13,114 bases of DNA from an uncultured Dorea sp. (lineage in GTDB: Bacteria > Bacillota > Clostridia > Lachnospirales > Lachnospiraceae), in assembly GCA_910579335.1 (NCBI GenBank), contig CAJTUQ010000080.1:1-13114 (forward strand), read 5' to 3'. Below are positions 6,789 to 13,114 of this stretch, one piece after another; positions within the stretch are counted from its first letter, which is position 1; every line of letters starts with the position of its first letter. A program made the position numbers and the translations under genes. The notes below the pieces were generated by a model. The model did no database searches, was not told the DNA's origin, and was given only the letters and a program-made list of their open reading frames with translations.

Positions 6789-7199
6789 ATGGCATCATCA
6801 AAGAATTTTACGGAAGTTTTAATCGGCGGAAAAGTATTCAATCTTGGTGGGTTTGAAAGCGAGGAGTATTTGCAGAAGGTTTCAACCTATCTGAATCATA
6901 AGATTGATGAACTGGGCAGCAATGACGGCTACCGCAAACAAAGTTCAGAGACAAGAAGCGTTCTTTTGGCGCTGAACATTGCAGATGATTATTTTAAGGC
7001 AAGAAAACAGGGGAGTTCACTGGAGACGGATATTGAATCGAAGGACAAGGAGATGTACGATTTGAAGCATGATTTGATATCGGTTCAGATTAAGCTTGAG
7101 AATGCAGAAAAAGCGATGGACAAGCTGAAAGAGGAGAACAAGGAGCTTCAGATGAAGATTGTTAAGCTGGAGACAGAGATGAAGAATAAGCGTAAGTAA
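6789..7199 (+). CDS. zapA: ZapA, cell division protein (Z-ring associated)
   Basis: Small cytoplasmic protein of 136 residues that binds FtsZ and promotes Z-ring bundling. The N-terminal ZapA domain (about 5-75) begins with a VLIGGKVFNLGGFESEEYLQKV-type strand-helix and contains the SVLLALNIADDYFK helix (57-70). Residues 77-136 form a long charged coiled coil used for dimer/tetramer formation. GGGGAGG upstream of the ATG is a good ribosome binding site. It has its own promoter, and an intrinsic terminator overlaps its stop codon, so it is probably mostly monocistronic. The position between ruvB and the U32 gene is a familiar clostridial arrangement. Confidence 0.93.
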   Translation: MASSKNFTEVLIGGKVFNLGGFESEEYLQKVSTYLNHKIDELGSNDGYRKQSSETRSVLLALNIADDYFKARKQGSSLETDIESKDKEMYDLKHDLISVQIKLENAEKAMDKLKEENKELQMKIVKLETEMKNKRK

Positions 7200-7223
7200 A
7201 GGCTGTCATTTGACAGCCTTTTT
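7198..7223 (+). terminator. Intrinsic terminator of zapA
   Basis: A perfect 10-bp stem, AAAGGCTGTC (7198-7207) with GACAGCCTTT (7212-7221), closes a 4-base loop and ends in a run of five T (7219-7223). It starts inside the zapA stop codon. I see no good promoter in the 38 bases after it, so the downstream genes may depend on read-through or on a promoter I cannot recognise. Confidence 0.92.
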
Positions 7224-7261
7224 GTTGATACGTTAAAAAGCAGGGGGAAACATTACAGATT

Positions 7262-9391
7262 ATGAAGAACCGGATAGAGATATTGGCGCCTGCAGGTTCC
7301 GGAGAAAGCCTTGAGGCAGCAATGACGGCGGGCGCTGATGCAGTATACCTGGGAGGAAGGAAATTCGGCGCCCGCGCCTACGCTGAAAATTTCAGCGACG
7401 GGGAGCTTCTTGATACGATAGACTATGTGCATGTCCACGGGAAAAAGATATACCTGGCAGTCAACACGCTGATAAAAGACAGGGAACTGGAGGAACTCTA
7501 TGATTATCTTGCGCCTTGTTACCTCAGAGGGCTTGATGCGGTTATCGTCCAGGATTTGGGCGTCATGGAATTTGTCAGAGAAGCGTTCCCTAAGCTTCCT
7601 ATCCACGTCAGCACACAGGCGACGGTCACGGGCGCCCTCGGTGCGGATTTTTTTAAGGAGAGAGGCGTGTGCCGTATTGTGCCTGCCAGAGAGCTAAGCC
7701 TTCCGGAGATACGGAAGATGAAGCAGGACTCCGGGCTGGAAATCGAATGTTTTGTGCACGGGGCGCTTTGTTACTGCTATTCCGGACAGTGTCTTTTAAG
7801 CAGCATGATTGGAGGAAGGAGCGGCAACAGAGGGCAGTGCGCGCAGCCCTGCAGGCTTCCCTATGCGGCGGGGGATGGAAAAGCGCAGGATATAATGAGC
7901 CTCAAGGATTTGTGTGTGATAGACATGCTGCCGGAGCTGATAGAGGCAGGAATCGACTCCTTTAAGATAGAAGGACGTATGAAGCAGCCCGAATATGTGT
8001 ATACTGTCGTAAGCATGTACCGCAAATATACGGATTTGTATAATAGTTCTGGAAGAGACGGGTTTGCCGTTGACGGCAGGGACAGGGCCATTCTGTGGGG
8101 AAGCTACCAGAGGCGCGGCTATACGACGGGGTATTATAAGCAGCATAACGGAAAAGACATGGTATCTTTCTGTCGGCCGAAGAAGAGTGCAGAGGAGGCG
8201 CTTTGTGTACCTCGGCATAAAATGCAACAAAAAATTAATGGGAAATTAATACTTTCTGAAGGAGAACATGCTAAACTATATATCGGAACAGCAGATACGG
8301 AAATCGAGTACACGGGTGCGGCTGTGCAGCGGGCAAAAAACAGGCCGCTTGATACGGCGCATATTGAAAAGCAGATGAGAAAGACGGGAAATACGGAATT
8401 TGTGTTTGACCGTTTTGACATGGAAGTAAAAGGGCAGGTATTTCTGCCTGTCCAGGCGTTGAACGAGCTGCGCCGGGAGGGGATTGCGAAGCTGGAAAAG
8501 GAAATTCTATCGGACTATCACAGAGACGGCGCAGTGGATAGAAAAGAGTGGAAAACCGCCGGGCGGGAGGCATTGCATTGCAGGCAGGCTGACGTAAGGC
8601 CGGACTTGTCCGTGCTGGTATCGGAGACGCCCCATTTTAATCAGGTGATAGGCGACGGCCGTATTGACACGGTCTATGCGGATGCATCGATTGGATTTTC
8701 GGCAGTCAGGGATAAGGAACGCAAGGGGCAGAAGCTATTCCTTGCCCTGCCTTACATTTTCAGGGAGGGCACGGCGCACAGATGGGAGAATCTTTATGAT
8801 GAGATGGTATCTTTGTTTGACGGCGTATTAATCAGAAACTTTGAGAGCTTCCAGTGGCTGAAAGGACGAGGGTACCCGAAGGAGATACGTTCGGATTATA
8901 ATTTATATGTGTTTAACCGAATGAGCAGGAAAGTGATGGAAGAGACGGGAGTCGGCCGCTTTTTTGCGCCGGTGGAGTTAAATTATAAAGAGCTGGCAGA
9001 GCTTGGACTGGAAAATGGCGGATTGATTGTTTATGGAAATCAGCCGGTGATGGTGTCGGCGAACTGTATCCGTAAGAATACCAAAGGGTGCAACAGAGAG
9101 GATGGAAGACTGTATCTAACGGACAGGTTCCGGAAGAAATTTGCGGTGAAAAATTATTGCGCCGACTGTTATAATGTGATTTACAATTGTCAGCCGCTTG
9201 TGCTTCTTTCACAGCAGAGAGAAGTGAAAGAGCTGCATCCTGCAGAGCTTCGGATGGATTTTACCGGTGAATCCGCAAAAGAGGCGGAGCGGATGATAGA
9301 ATTATATTGGAAATGCTTTAAGAAGGAGCTTCCTGTAAGCGTGCCGGATATTGATTATACGAAGGGGCATTTCAGGCGGGGAGTGAAGTAG
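7262..9391 (+). CDS. U32 family protein with DUF3656, probable RNA C/U hydroxylation enzyme (RlhA/TrhP-like)
   Basis: Product of 709 residues. Residues 1-200 are the U32 'peptidase' barrel, starting IEILAPAGSGESLEAA and carrying the U32 signature ECFVHGALCYCYSGQC (162-177) followed by GNRGQCAQPC (188-197). Cys170, Cys177, Cys193 and Cys197 match the Fe-S ligand pattern of RlhA/TrhP. The long C-terminal part fits the DUF3656 extension of clostridial members, and a second Cys-rich patch occurs near residues 601-645. Despite the 'collagenase/peptidase' label, characterised bacterial relatives hydroxylate 23S rRNA C2501 (RlhA) or tRNA U34 (TrhP). Which one applies here cannot be told from sequence. 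The ribosome binding site (AGGGGGA) is rather far from the ATG. A 67-base AT-rich patch lies at 8217-8283. Confidence 0.9.
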   Translation: MKNRIEILAPAGSGESLEAAMTAGADAVYLGGRKFGARAYAENFSDGELLDTIDYVHVHGKKIYLAVNTLIKDRELEELYDYLAPCYLRGLDAVIVQDLGVMEFVREAFPKLPIHVSTQATVTGALGADFFKERGVCRIVPARELSLPEIRKMKQDSGLEIECFVHGALCYCYSGQCLLSSMIGGRSGNRGQCAQPCRLPYAAGDGKAQDIMSLKDLCVIDMLPELIEAGIDSFKIEGRMKQPEYVYTVVSMYRKYTDLYNSSGRDGFAVDGRDRAILWGSYQRRGYTTGYYKQHNGKDMVSFCRPKKSAEEALCVPRHKMQQKINGKLILSEGEHAKLYIGTADTEIEYTGAAVQRAKNRPLDTAHIEKQMRKTGNTEFVFDRFDMEVKGQVFLPVQALNELRREGIAKLEKEILSDYHRDGAVDRKEWKTAGREALHCRQADVRPDLSVLVSETPHFNQVIGDGRIDTVYADASIGFSAVRDKERKGQKLFLALPYIFREGTAHRWENLYDEMVSLFDGVLIRNFESFQWLKGRGYPKEIRSDYNLYVFNRMSRKVMEETGVGRFFAPVELNYKELAELGLENGGLIVYGNQPVMVSANCIRKNTKGCNREDGRLYLTDRFRKKFAVKNYCADCYNVIYNCQPLVLLSQQREVKELHPAELRMDFTGESAKEAERMIELYWKCFKKELPVSVPDIDYTKGHFRRGVK

Positions 9392-9399
9392 GTGAAGGC

Positions 9400-10881
9400 T
9401 TGGTAAATATCATAATACAATTATCGAAATATTTGATGATACTGCTGATTACGGCGTATGTTTTCATATGCTTCAGCATTTTCGGGTTTCAGGACCCGGA
9501 CAGAAAGAAAAGAATGCTGAGGAGCCAGGCGATTCTCATGTATCTGATACATGTCCTGGCGTTTGCGTCTATGTATCTTGCGACAAATGATATGAAGATG
9601 CTGGCATTTTATCTGATGCAGGTATCGCTTTTTTCGGCGATTCTGCTGCTTTATACAATTATTTATCCGAAAGTGTCAAGACTTGTGGTCAACAATATGT
9701 GCATGCTTCTGTGCATTGGCATGATTATGCTTACAAGGCTTGATTATTCCAGTGCGGTTAAGCAGTTTGCCATAGCGACGGCGGCAGTTACGTTAAGCCT
9801 TCTTGTTCCGGTTATTATAAGAAAATTCAAGCTTTTATCTGAATGGAGGAACTTCTACGCCGCCGCGGGCATCGTATCGCTGGCTGTTGTTCTTGTGATG
9901 GGCCGGGTTACCGGAGGGGCGATGCTGGGCTTTAAAATCGGCGGAGAGAACGGCATCAGCATCCAGCCTTCAGAACTTGTTAAGATTATATTCGTGTTTT
10001 TTGTCGCATCCAGTTTTAAGCTGTCGCTGGAATTTAAAAATATCGTTATCACGACGGCGATTGCGGCGTTTCACGTGCTTATCCTGGTGGTGTCAAGAGA
10101 CTTGGGCGCGGCGCTGATTATATTTGTCGTATATCTGGTAATGCTCTATGTAGCGACGAAGCAGCCGCTCTACATTGTAGCCGGGCTGGGCGCCGGGGGG
10201 CTGGCTTCTGTGGTGGCATACCATTTGTTCAGTCATGTAAAAGTCCGGGTCGTGGCATGGAGAGACCCGATGGCGGCATATAAAACCGGAGGATACCAAA
10301 TCGTCCAGTTCCTGTTTGCTATCGGAAGCGGAGGCTGGTTTGGCATGGGGCTTTTCCAAGGGGCGCCGGAGACGATACCGGTAGCCACGTCGGACGGTAT
10401 TTTTGCGGCTATCTCCGAGGAGATGGGCCTGATTTTTGCACTGTGCATGATTCTAATCTGCCTGAGCTGTTATGTGATGTTTTTAAATATTGCCATGCAG
10501 CTTCACAATATGTTTTATAAGCTGGTTGCACTGGGACTTGGAACCTGTTATATTTTTCAGGTGTTTCTTACTATCGGCGGTGAGACGAAGTTTATTCCGC
10601 TTACAGGAGTGACGATTCCGTTAGTCAGCTATGGAGGGAGTTCTCTTATCAGCACAGTGATTATGTTTGGAATCATCCAGGGACTTTATATTTTAAGAGA
10701 AGACGAGGAGCAAGCGATTGAGAGACAGAGACAGGAAAAGCTACGAGCAAAGAGAAGCGTCAAAGAAGCGGGAGCGAAGAGAAGAAAAACGCCGGATGAC
10801 GAGACGGGACCGAAAAGAGGCAAACCGCGAAGACCGGCGCAAAGCAAAGCGGGAGCGCGTCCGCAACAAAGAGTTCGCTAG
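9400..10881 (+). CDS. SEDS family peptidoglycan glycosyltransferase (FtsW/RodA/SpoVE family)
   Basis: Polymerises lipid II into glycan strands, working with a class B PBP. The 493-residue protein has about ten membrane helices. SEDS motifs seen are QPSELVKI (189-196), SRDLGAAL (232-239), TSDGIFAAISEE (330-341, Asp332 in the position of the catalytic loop Asp) and PLVSYGGSS (407-415). The start is TTG at 9400, five bases after an AGGTGAAGG site and 8 bases after the U32 stop. The C-terminal tail (about 434-493) is long, Lys/Arg-rich and cytoplasmic, and its coding region from 10718 overlaps the following PBP gene in another frame. I cannot separate FtsW from RodA function. Pairing with a short class B PBP resembles the rodA-pbpA pair of actinobacteria. 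Confidence 0.93.
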   Translation: MVNIIIQLSKYLMILLITAYVFICFSIFGFQDPDRKKRMLRSQAILMYLIHVLAFASMYLATNDMKMLAFYLMQVSLFSAILLLYTIIYPKVSRLVVNNMCMLLCIGMIMLTRLDYSSAVKQFAIATAAVTLSLLVPVIIRKFKLLSEWRNFYAAAGIVSLAVVLVMGRVTGGAMLGFKIGGENGISIQPSELVKIIFVFFVASSFKLSLEFKNIVITTAIAAFHVLILVVSRDLGAALIIFVVYLVMLYVATKQPLYIVAGLGAGGLASVVAYHLFSHVKVRVVAWRDPMAAYKTGGYQIVQFLFAIGSGGWFGMGLFQGAPETIPVATSDGIFAAISEEMGLIFALCMILICLSCYVMFLNIAMQLHNMFYKLVALGLGTCYIFQVFLTIGGETKFIPLTGVTIPLVSYGGSSLISTVIMFGIIQGLYILREDEEQAIERQRQEKLRAKRSVKEAGAKRRKTPDDETGPKRGKPRRPAQSKAGARPQQRVR

Positions 10882-12247
10882 GGTTACGTATACGTTTGTG
10901 ACGCTTTTCCTTGTAATGATGGGATATATTGTCTATTTTAACCTGACGCAGAGCAGGGACTTTATCCGCAGTCCTTACAATCAGAGACAGGATTCGCTGG
11001 CGGACCGCATCGTGCGGGGAAAGATTCTGGATAAGAACGGGAAAGTCCTTGCAGAGACGAAGACTGCCAAGAACGGCAAAGAGTACCGGAAATATCCTTA
11101 CGGAGATATGTTTGCGCATGTTGTAGGGTACACGGCCAAAGGGAAAACAGGGCTGGAATCCATTGAAAATTCTGCACTGCTTACTTCTAATGCATTTTTC
11201 TTTGAGAAATTGCAGAGAGAGTTTAAAGATGAGAAGAATGTGGGAGATAATGTCGTTACGACGCTGGATGCGGATATTCAGGAAGCGGCCTACGATGCAC
11301 TGGGAAGTTCCAAGGGCGCGGTAGTCGCAATGGAGCCGAGCACGGGGAAAATCGTCGCGATGGTGTCAAAGCCGGATTTTGACCCGAATACCATCTCCGA
11401 GGATTGGGAAGAATTGAATGAGGATAGCACCGGCGTGCTGGTAAATCGGGCGACACAGGGGCAGTATGCGCCTGGGTCCACGTTCAAGGTAGTCACTGCG
11501 CTTGAATTTATAAGAGAGGACGCCGGATTTTCAGAATATTCCTACAAATGCAGCGGGAAAATCGAGGCCGGAAGCAATACGATACACTGTTACGGCGGAA
11601 AGGTACATGGAAGGGTAGATTTGCAAGACAGTCTTGCGTATTCCTGCAATACTTCTTTCTGTAATATCGGGAGCGGGTTGAAAATTGAAAAGTTTCGTAA
11701 AACGACGAAAAAATTGTTGTTTGATTCTGCGCTTCCCTCGGAGCTTCCTTATAAGAAAAGCAAATTTGCGCTTGACGGACATGCCGGAACCGCGGAAAGG
11801 ATGATGACGGCGATGGGCCAGGGGCAGACTCAGGTGAGCCCGTATCACATGGCGCTGATTACTTCCGCCATAGCCAACAGCGGGATATTGATGAAGCCGT
11901 ATTTTGTGGATTCCATTACCAGCTGCAGCGGAACTATCGTCAGCAAGAACAAGCCGGACAAATACAAGGAGCTTATGACGTCCAAGGAGGCGGCGCAGCT
12001 GAAGAAGTATATGGAAAGCGTTACCGATTACGGCACGGCTTCCATCCTTAAAGATGCAGAATATACGACTGCCGGAAAGACCGGGACCGCCGAGTACAGC
12101 TCCGATAAAGATAAGGATCATTCCTGGTTTATCGGTATTGCAAACGTGGACAATCCGGATCTTGTGGTGAGCGTCGTGATTGAGGCGTCGGACGGGACTT
12201 CTAAGGCAGTCAATGTGGCGAAAAAAGTGTTTGACGCATATTACTAG
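10718..12247 (+). CDS. Class B penicillin-binding protein (peptidoglycan transpeptidase, PbpA/FtsI-like)
   Basis: Cross-links peptidoglycan as the transpeptidase partner of the SEDS protein. The order is: a very basic/charged cytoplasmic tail (1-53), one membrane helix (55-76), a short pedestal region (about 85-180) and the transpeptidase domain (about 195-505). The active-site motifs are intact: STFK (Ser254-Lys257), SCN (309-311) and KTGT (454-457). At 509 residues it lacks the large pedestal of typical PBP2/FtsI and resembles actinobacterial PbpA in plan. The chosen start is TTG at 10718, because AGGAG (10706-10710) lies 7 bases upstream; ATG 10796 is an alternative. Either start lies inside the SEDS gene, giving 164 or 86 bases read in two frames. 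The next gene follows after 12 bases. Confidence 0.93.
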   Translation: MRDRDRKSYEQREASKKRERREEKRRMTRRDRKEANREDRRKAKRERVRNKEFARVTYTFVTLFLVMMGYIVYFNLTQSRDFIRSPYNQRQDSLADRIVRGKILDKNGKVLAETKTAKNGKEYRKYPYGDMFAHVVGYTAKGKTGLESIENSALLTSNAFFFEKLQREFKDEKNVGDNVVTTLDADIQEAAYDALGSSKGAVVAMEPSTGKIVAMVSKPDFDPNTISEDWEELNEDSTGVLVNRATQGQYAPGSTFKVVTALEFIREDAGFSEYSYKCSGKIEAGSNTIHCYGGKVHGRVDLQDSLAYSCNTSFCNIGSGLKIEKFRKTTKKLLFDSALPSELPYKKSKFALDGHAGTAERMMTAMGQGQTQVSPYHMALITSAIANSGILMKPYFVDSITSCSGTIVSKNKPDKYKELMTSKEAAQLKKYMESVTDYGTASILKDAEYTTAGKTGTAEYSSDKDKDHSWFIGIANVDNPDLVVSVVIEASDGTSKAVNVAKKVFDAYY

Positions 12248-12259
12248 GAGAATGCCTGT

Positions 12260-12583
12260 ATGAAATATTACAAACATCTGTATGTGGGAGAGAGCTTAAA
12301 AAAGAAAAAAAAGAAGATTATTTCAAAACTTGATCGGGGAAAGTTCCAGCTTGATATTTTCCTGCTCGTTTTCCCGGAGACGGAAAATAACCAGCTTGAA
12401 ATCGTGAACCCTAATCTGCTGCTGCAAAAGAATTATCCCCGGAGAGAGTATTTTGTCGTAGGACTTGCGGAAGGTTTTGACGAAGCGCTGGAAATACTGG
12501 AAGAAATTGCAAAAAACGTGTATAATGAGACAAGAGGGGCAGACATTCGTTCCTATATTCTGAATAAAGAGCAGGAAGGTTAA
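12260..12583 (+). CDS. Conserved-looking small hypothetical protein
   Basis: Soluble, mixed-charge protein of 107 residues with no membrane segment or signal peptide. It begins MKYYKHLYVGESL, then a run of six lysines, then a probable alpha/beta fold and a C-terminal helix (EGFDEALEILEEIAKNVY). I do not recognise a named domain. An AGGAGA site precedes the ATG, 12 bases after the PBP stop, and the DUF2953 gene begins one base after its own stop. It is therefore almost certainly translated as part of the SEDS-PBP operon. The lysine run is encoded by A6-G-A8, a possible slippage site. Similar small proteins of unknown role occur after PBP genes in related bacteria as far as I recall; its function is open. 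Confidence 0.82.
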   Translation: MKYYKHLYVGESLKKKKKKIISKLDRGKFQLDIFLLVFPETENNQLEIVNPNLLLQKNYPRREYFVVGLAEGFDEALEILEEIAKNVYNETRGADIRSYILNKEQEG

Positions 12584-12584
12584 G

Positions 12585-13114
12585 ATGCTACATATATTGT
12601 TGTTAATCTTAAAAATGATAGGGATAATATTGGCGGTAATACTGGGCATACTTGTATTACTGGTTTGCATTGCTGCTTTTGTCCCCGTCAGGTATGAGAT
12701 AAATGCCAGATGCAGCGGAGATTTACGGACATTGAAGCTGAGAGGAACGGCGGCATGGTTTTTTTCTCTTATAAGGGCGGATATATATTACAAAGAAAAC
12801 AGATTAAAATGGAGACTGCGGATTGCATGGAAAAAGATTCTCGGCGGGCAGGACTATGGGACGGATATTCCTTTCCAAGAACCACTTCCTGAAGACGGGA
12901 ATATGAACAATAAAAAAACGGAGGGTGAAGAGGATGAAGATTGCTGGAAGGAGCACGATGACGATGAAAAAGGCGGTAAAGAGACTTGCGGGAGCGAATC
13001 CGGCCAAAGCAAAGAAAGTAAAGAAAATGATGAAAAAGCTTGGGAAGAAGGATTTGGCGGGAGCAAAGAAAGTAAAGAAAATGATGAAGAAGCTTGGGAT
13101 GAAGCCGGTGAAAG
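12585..13114 (+). CDS. DUF2953 domain-containing membrane protein (YtfI-like), 3' end outside window
   Basis: Open from ATG 12585 to the window end (176 codons seen), with an AGGAAGG site upstream and a one-base gap after the previous gene. Residues 1-32 form a membrane helix. FVPVRYEINARCSG (32-45) and the following strand-rich segment (46-88) match the start of DUF2953 proteins. From about residue 113 the protein becomes a strongly acidic, hydrophilic linker with Cys120 and Cys135 and two copies of an 18-residue repeat (SKESKENDEKAWEEGFGG from 142, a variant from 160). In Bacillus the relative ytfI precedes ytfJ (GerW), a germination gene; if the same holds here, a ytfJ gene would follow the window. 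The rest of the domain should lie beyond the linker. The function of DUF2953 is not established. Confidence 0.85.
   Translation, partial: MLHILLLILKMIGIILAVILGILVLLVCIAAFVPVRYEINARCSGDLRTLKLRGTAAWFFSLIRADIYYKENRLKWRLRIAWKKILGGQDYGTDIPFQEPLPEDGNMNNKKTEGEEDEDCWKEHDDDEKGGKETCGSESGQSKESKENDEKAWEEGFGGSKESKENDEEAWDEAGE
12934..13114 (+). other. Overlapping open frame for a Lys-rich repeat peptide (speculative, 3' end outside window)
   Basis: A second frame inside the DUF2953 gene is open from ATG 12934 to the window end (60 codons). GGAGGG (12920-12925) sits 8 bases before the ATG, an ideal ribosome binding site. The deduced peptide has 21 Lys, 2 Arg and a single Asp in 60 residues. It includes AKKVKKMMKKLGKKDLAG repeated as AKKVKKMMKKLGMKPVK, plus KKAVKRLAGANPAKA before it. 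This could be a real cationic peptide, or an accident of the GA-rich acidic linker, since GAA/GAT codons shifted by one become AAG/ATG. The DUF2953 frame is the safer coding call. Confidence 0.25.
13008..13114 (+). repeat. 54-base tandem repeat, two copies (second cut by window end)
   Basis: Copy 1 runs 13008-13061 and copy 2 starts at 13062. The first 38 bases of each (13008-13045 and 13062-13099) differ at one position; the last 16 are more diverged. The period of 54 keeps both overlapping frames open and gives an 18-residue protein repeat. The number of copies beyond the window is unknown. Confidence 0.9.

Noticed and set aside
7796..8230. 144-codon minus-strand open frame within the U32 gene
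   Set aside because: Antisense to a well supported gene, Pro/Ser/Arg-rich as expected for a shadow frame.
11531..12277. 248-codon open frame on the minus strand across the PBP gene
   Set aside because: It lies wholly antisense to a transpeptidase domain with intact motifs, and its deduced protein has no recognisable domain; it is a shadow of codon bias.
12710..12892. 60-codon plus-strand open frame inside the DUF2953 gene
   Set aside because: No ribosome binding site, no repeat or composition signal, and it closes within the conserved DUF2953 segment.

Overview
The window looks like chromosome from an anaerobic, Gram-positive clostridial bacterium, most likely of the Lachnospiraceae. The reasons are an Rnf complex in the order rnfE-rnfA-rnfB, a ruvA-ruvB-zapA-U32 block, a lipoprotein-type ApbE, a DUF2953 gene near the right end, strong AGGAGG ribosome binding sites and moderate GC. 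This is inferred from gene content; there is no rRNA or other taxonomic marker. I see no tRNA, rRNA, CRISPR array, insertion sequence or phage gene.

Left region (1-2845, plus strand). The end of rnfE is followed by rnfA and rnfB, spaced 13 and 15 bases apart, so this is the 3' part of an rnf operon encoding the ferredoxin:NAD+ oxidoreductase ion pump. A small DUF2752 membrane protein follows. Then comes a gene with its own good promoter whose product has a Gln/Asn/Tyr/Gly-rich disordered N-terminus and two membrane helices. An intrinsic terminator that can work in both directions closes this side.

Centre-left (2910-5001). apbE (FAD:protein FMN transferase, lipoprotein) lies on the minus strand. 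Divergent to it are a NusG-domain-II membrane-anchored protein and a Gx-transporter/'heptaprenyl diphosphate synthase component I' protein. The last two match the families of EetA and EetB of Gram-positive extracellular electron transfer. ApbE also flavinylates Rnf subunits, so the whole left half is plausibly one redox neighbourhood. Two extended -10 promoters face away from each other between apbE and the eetA-like gene.

Centre (5051-7223). ruvA and ruvB (Holliday junction branch migration) are followed, from a separate promoter, by zapA (Z-ring associated) and a strong intrinsic terminator that overlaps the zapA stop codon.

Right region (7262-13114, plus strand, tightly packed). It holds a long U32-family protein (probable RNA hydroxylation enzyme, RlhA/TrhP-like), a SEDS glycosyltransferase (FtsW/RodA family), a class B penicillin-binding protein whose reading frame overlaps the SEDS gene by 164 bases, a conserved small hypothetical protein, and a DUF2953 membrane protein that runs off the end. 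The SEDS and PBP proteins form a peptidoglycan polymerase/transpeptidase pair. The DUF2953 gene ends in a purine-rich stretch with a 54-base tandem repeat. The same bases carry a second open frame, with an ideal ribosome binding site, encoding a very Lys-rich peptide; this is the oddest signal in the window.
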